Shown here: piece by piece, positions 60,937-64,000 of the stretch
Position numbering within the stretch: the stretch's first letter is position 1
Layout of the letters: each line of letters starts with the position of its first letter
Assembly (NCBI RefSeq): GCF_040137905.1
Contig: NZ_JBEFDG010000030.1
Location: 1 to 64,000, forward strand
DNA length: 64,000 nucleotides
From: Corticimicrobacter sp040137905
Lineage (GTDB): Bacteria; Pseudomonadota; Gammaproteobacteria; Burkholderiales; Burkholderiaceae_B
Direction: 5' to 3'
Made by a program: the position numbers and the translations under genes
Notes under the pieces: generated by a model
The model's database searches: none
What the model was told of the DNA's origin: nothing
What the model saw: the letters and a program-made list of their open reading frames with translations, nothing else

Positions 60937-61260
60937 TCAGCGTTCCAGGTACTGGAGCTTGTCGCCCACGCCATTCCAGTCGTCGGCATCCGGCAGAGAG
61001 TCCTTGGCACGGCTGATGGTGGGGAAGGACGGAGAAAGCTCGGCATTGATCGCGATGAACTGGACCTGATCGCTGGGCACATCTTCTTCGGCGAAGATGG
61101 CGTTGGCCGGGCACTCCGGGATACAGACTGCGCAGTCGATGCATTCATCAGGATCGATGACGAGGAAGTTGGGACCTTCCTTGAAGCAATCGACCGGACA
61201 AACGTCCACGCAATCGGTATATTTGCATTTGATACAGTTTTCTGTGACGACATGAGTCAT
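60937..61260 (-). CDS. fdxA: Ferredoxin FdxA (7Fe-8S type)
   Basis: A 107-residue soluble ferredoxin. The N-terminal C-I-K-C-K-Y-T-D-C-V-D-V-CPVD and C-I-D-C-A-V-C-I-PECPA motifs bind one 3Fe-4S and one 4Fe-4S cluster, as in FdxA. ATG 61260 gives the normal length. It heads fdxA-fpr-rnfB-nth and is divergent from pncB. Confidence 0.95.
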   Translation of the reverse strand: MTHVVTENCIKCKYTDCVDVCPVDCFKEGPNFLVIDPDECIDCAVCIPECPANAIFAEEDVPSDQVQFIAINAELSPSFPTISRAKDSLPDADDWNGVGDKLQYLER

Positions 61261-61413
61261 GTTCGGTACTCCGGCGGCCGTGCCGCGCTCCAACGAAATC
61301 AGTGCGACCGCACTGGCCGCAATGTGCAATTTTACCCAATTGGCGGATTTTGGCAGGGATACCCCTTTCGGGGCTGGTGCTGTACCATGGCCGCTTGATA
61401 TGCAGCTGACGAT

Positions 61414-62595
61414 ATGATTATTACTTCGCTTCTCGATACCGATCTGTACAAATTCAGCATGATGCAGGTTGTGCTGCATCAGTTCCCTGCCGCGCAGGTC
61501 GAATACCGCTACAAGTGCCGCACATCAGGTGTTGACCTGCGGCCCTATATCGACGAAATCCGCGCAGAAGTTCGCGCATTATGCCAGCTTCGCTTCGAAG
61601 AGGACGAACTTCGCTACCTTTCCGGCTTGCGATTTATCAAAAGTGATTTCGTTGATTTCCTGAGGCTGTTCCATTTACCGGAAAAGGCAATCGATATTAT
61701 CGAGAGCGATGATAATGGAGGCATTTCAATCAGCGTCAAAGGGCCATGGCTGCATACGATTCTTTTTGAAATTCCGGTATTGGCAATCGTTAATGAGGTT
61801 TATTTCAGAAATACCAGCCGCTTTCCGGACTCGGAATGGGAGGAAGGGCGCAAGCGCCTGCAATCCAAAATGCATCTGGTGCTCGATGATCCTCAGATCG
61901 AAGAATTCAGGCTGGCTGAATACGGTACGCGCCGCCGTTTTTCCAAGGCCTGGCATGCCGAAGTCGTGCGGGTGCTAAAGGATCAGATGGGGCCGCATTT
62001 TGCAGGTACCAGCAATGTCTGGCTGGCGCGTGAGCATAATGTCACGCCGCTGGGCACCATGGGGCATGAATATCTCCAGGCTTGCCAGGGGCTGGGGCCG
62101 CGCCTGCGGGATTCCCAGGTGTTCGCGCTCGAGACCTGGGCCAAGGAATATCGAGGTGACCTGGGTATTGCCTTGTCCGATGTTTATGGCATGGAAGCCT
62201 TCCTGCGCGATTTCGATATGTATTTCTGCAAGCTCTTCGACGGGGCACGTCACGATTCGGGAGATCCGTTTATCTGGGGCGAGCGCATGCTGGAGCACTA
62301 TCGCAAGAATCGGGTAGATCCCCGTACCAAGACACTGATCTTTTCGGACGGGCTGACGTTTCCGCTGGCCATCGAACTGGCCAAGCGCTTTGCCGGGCGC
62401 TGCAAGGTGTCATTCGGTATCGGCACCAACCTGACCAACGACCTGGGCCATCAGCCGCTGCAGGTAGTCATGAAAATGATTCGCTGCAACGGCCAGCCGG
62501 TTGCCAAGGTGTCGGATGCGCCGGAAAAAACCATGTGTGATGACCCGGCCTACCTGGCCTATCTGCGCCAGGTCTTTGACCTGCCGCCACCCTGA
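61414..62595 (+). CDS. pncB: Nicotinate phosphoribosyltransferase
   Basis: A 393-residue enzyme of NAD salvage, joining nicotinate and PRPP with ATP. Family marks are L-L-D-T-D-L-Y-K-F-S-M, the active-site His region (M-G-T-x-x-H-E), and the PRPP-binding F-S-D-G-L, G-I-G-T-N-L-T-N-D segments. Length is typical. The first ~430 bases use many more A/T-ending codons than the second part and than neighbouring genes. It is divergent from fdxA. Confidence 0.94.
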   Translation: MIITSLLDTDLYKFSMMQVVLHQFPAAQVEYRYKCRTSGVDLRPYIDEIRAEVRALCQLRFEEDELRYLSGLRFIKSDFVDFLRLFHLPEKAIDIIESDDNGGISISVKGPWLHTILFEIPVLAIVNEVYFRNTSRFPDSEWEEGRKRLQSKMHLVLDDPQIEEFRLAEYGTRRRFSKAWHAEVVRVLKDQMGPHFAGTSNVWLAREHNVTPLGTMGHEYLQACQGLGPRLRDSQVFALETWAKEYRGDLGIALSDVYGMEAFLRDFDMYFCKLFDGARHDSGDPFIWGERMLEHYRKNRVDPRTKTLIFSDGLTFPLAIELAKRFAGRCKVSFGIGTNLTNDLGHQPLQVVMKMIRCNGQPVAKVSDAPEKTMCDDPAYLAYLRQVFDLPPP

Positions 62596-62668
62596 CCACG
62601 ACAATTACGCGGTATCCTGACATTTTGGTTATTTCTGTCCGGTATTCTGCCGTTTTCTGCTTGCAACC

Positions 62669-64000
62669 ATGCCCGTATCTTCAACCACCCGTACCGATAC
62701 CGTCGACCTGAGTGCCGATCCAGCTGCCCTGCTCGATGAGGACTGGTTGCAGGCCGTTTCGGAGGAACTGGACGACAAGGGGCAGGCGCTGATGGCCCAG
62801 GTGCGCGCCTGGATCCTGCCACGCCTGAATGATAGGCAGGCGGCCAGTGGCGAACGGCTGGCAGCTCACGGTGCTGGCGTGGCCCTGATCCTGGCGGGTT
62901 TGCAGCTTGATGCCGCCACCCGCACGGCCGGCCTGCTCGCCGCATTGCCGGTCGAGCATATGGAACCGCGCTCACTGCGCAACAACCCGGTCGCCGCCGA
63001 ATTCGGCGGTGAGGTAGCGCGGCTGGTGCAGGGTGCGCAGGCGCTGATCCGGTTGGGGCAGATCGCTCGCGAATCCAATGACAGCGAAGCCCGTTCGGGC
63101 AACCAGCAGGAAATGCTGCGCAAGATGCTGCTGGCGATGGCCGCCGATCTGCGTATCGTGCTGATGCGGCTGGCCTCGCGCCTGCAGACGCTGCGCTGGC
63201 ATGCCGTCAGCAAAGTACCGTGTTCGCCCGAGTTCGCCCGCGAAAGCCTGAGCCTGTATGCGCCGTTGGCCAACCGGCTGGGCATCTGGCAACTCAAGTG
63301 GGAACTCGAGGACCTGGCCTTTCGCCAGCTCGATCCTGTGCGCTACAAGTCGATTGCGTCCAGCCTCGAAGAGAAGCGGGTCGAGCGCGAGGCATTCATC
63401 GTGCGTGCCGTCGAGGGCGTGCGCGAGGCGCTGGAGGCGGTTGGCATCGAGGCCGATGTCAGTGGGCGCCCCAAGCATATCTACAGCATCTGGAACAAGA
63501 TGCGCATCAAGAAGCTGGATTTTTCCCAGCTATACGACCTGCGGGCGTTGCGCGTGATCGTGGCCGACGAGCGCGAATGCTATACGGCGCTGGGGCTGGT
63601 TCACGAGATGTGGAATCCCTTGCCCGAGCAGTTCGACGACTACATCTCGCGGCCCAAGCCCAATGGCTATCGCTCTCTCCATACCGTCGTCAATGACGAG
63701 GATGGCAAACCGTTCGAGGTGCAGATTCGCACCCGCGAGATGCACGATTTTGCCGAGTATGGCATGGCGGCGCATTGGCACTACAAGGAGGCCGGCGCCC
63801 GTGGCGGCCAGGTCAAGGCTTCGAGTCAGTATGACCGTCAGCTTGCCTGGATGCGCCAGTTGCTGGCCTGGAACACCGATGTCAGCAACGAGGAAGGCAG
63901 CCGGCCCGAGGCCCAGGTCGAGATGGCCGTCGAGGATGAGCGCATCTACGTGCTGACGCCGCAGGCTCGCGTGATCGATCTACCCCAGGGAGCCACGCCG
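62669..64000 (+). CDS. relA: GTP pyrophosphokinase RelA (3' part outside window)
   Basis: The first 444 codons of a RelA-type (p)ppGpp synthetase; the TGS and ACT parts lie beyond the right edge. The HD hydrolase motif is absent (A-A-L-P-V-E-H-M-E-P takes its place), so it is a monofunctional synthase. The synthetase core starts near residue 265 with G-R-P-K-H-I-Y-S-I-W-N-K-M, and N-G-YRSLHT follows. The usual EFDD acidic motif reads Q-F-D-D here. It begins 73 bases after pncB. Confidence 0.9.
   Translation, partial: MPVSSTTRTDTVDLSADPAALLDEDWLQAVSEELDDKGQALMAQVRAWILPRLNDRQAASGERLAAHGAGVALILAGLQLDAATRTAGLLAALPVEHMEPRSLRNNPVAAEFGGEVARLVQGAQALIRLGQIARESNDSEARSGNQQEMLRKMLLAMAADLRIVLMRLASRLQTLRWHAVSKVPCSPEFARESLSLYAPLANRLGIWQLKWELEDLAFRQLDPVRYKSIASSLEEKRVEREAFIVRAVEGVREALEAVGIEADVSGRPKHIYSIWNKMRIKKLDFSQLYDLRALRVIVADERECYTALGLVHEMWNPLPEQFDDYISRPKPNGYRSLHTVVNDEDGKPFEVQIRTREMHDFAEYGMAAHWHYKEAGARGGQVKASSQYDRQLAWMRQLLAWNTDVSNEEGSRPEAQVEMAVEDERIYVLTPQARVIDLPQGATP

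Overview
The window is a GC-rich, gene-dense stretch of bacterial chromosome. The protein set and its arrangement point to a betaproteobacterium of the order Burkholderiales, most likely family Alcaligenaceae (Bordetella/Achromobacter relatives). Supporting signs are trxB divergent from ftsK-lolA-rarA-serS-pssA, a RisA/RisS-type OmpR/EnvZ pair, a BioMNY biotin importer, a LivM-LivG fusion, and an RnfB-like ferredoxin beside nth and fpr. This is inferred from protein character; no rRNA is present to confirm it. I found no rRNA, tRNA, CRISPR array, insertion sequence or prophage.

Layout: 0-3.2 kb holds a hemerythrin-like protein, a TetR regulator with a palindromic operator inside its promoter, an M20 amidohydrolase and a small surface-antigen-like protein. 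3.2-13.2 kb is mostly core: smr-trxB on the minus strand, then ftsK-lolA-rarA-serS-pssA on the plus strand, a BamE-like lipoprotein and a TauE/SafE exporter. 13.2-19.8 kb has a large MscS-type channel, a BaiN-like flavoprotein, ilvE, a DedA membrane protein and an unrecognised protein. 19.8-24.7 kb is an accessory block: a LysR regulator divergent from an MFS exporter-glutathione transferase-luciferase-like oxidoreductase operon, then mntP under a yybP-ykoY manganese riboswitch.

24.8-45 kb is again mainly core: mfd-serB, ispD-ispF, risA-risS, tsaB-rimI-uracil-DNA glycosylase, lplT, and smc-zipA-ligA. Set among these are an SDR oxidoreductase and a decayed AraC regulator. 45-50 kb carries a HipA remnant, an orphan LivF-like ATPase with an arginine in place of the Walker A lysine, the msrB-yciB-bolA-ppiC operon, and bioMNY. 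50.2-55.2 kb is a complete branched-chain-amino-acid-type ABC importer (livK, livH, fused livM-livG, livF). 55.2-64 kb has a secreted choloylglycine hydrolase-like enzyme, two CobW/COG0523 GTPases behind a Zur-like palindrome, the fdxA-fpr-rnfB-nth redox/repair cluster, pncB, and the first 444 codons of relA, which runs off the right edge.

The genes fall into tightly packed operons, many with 4-base ATGA overlaps. Beyond standard gene finding, the most informative items are regulatory: the Mn riboswitch, the Zur-like box, the TetR and LysR operators and the tandem hairpins between livK and livH. Three decayed gene remnants (XRE antitoxin-like, AraC, HipA) were also found by reading frames and gaps. 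I did not find a clearly new multi-gene system. The LysR-MFS-GST-luciferase cluster and the orphan arginine-Walker LivF are the best leads.
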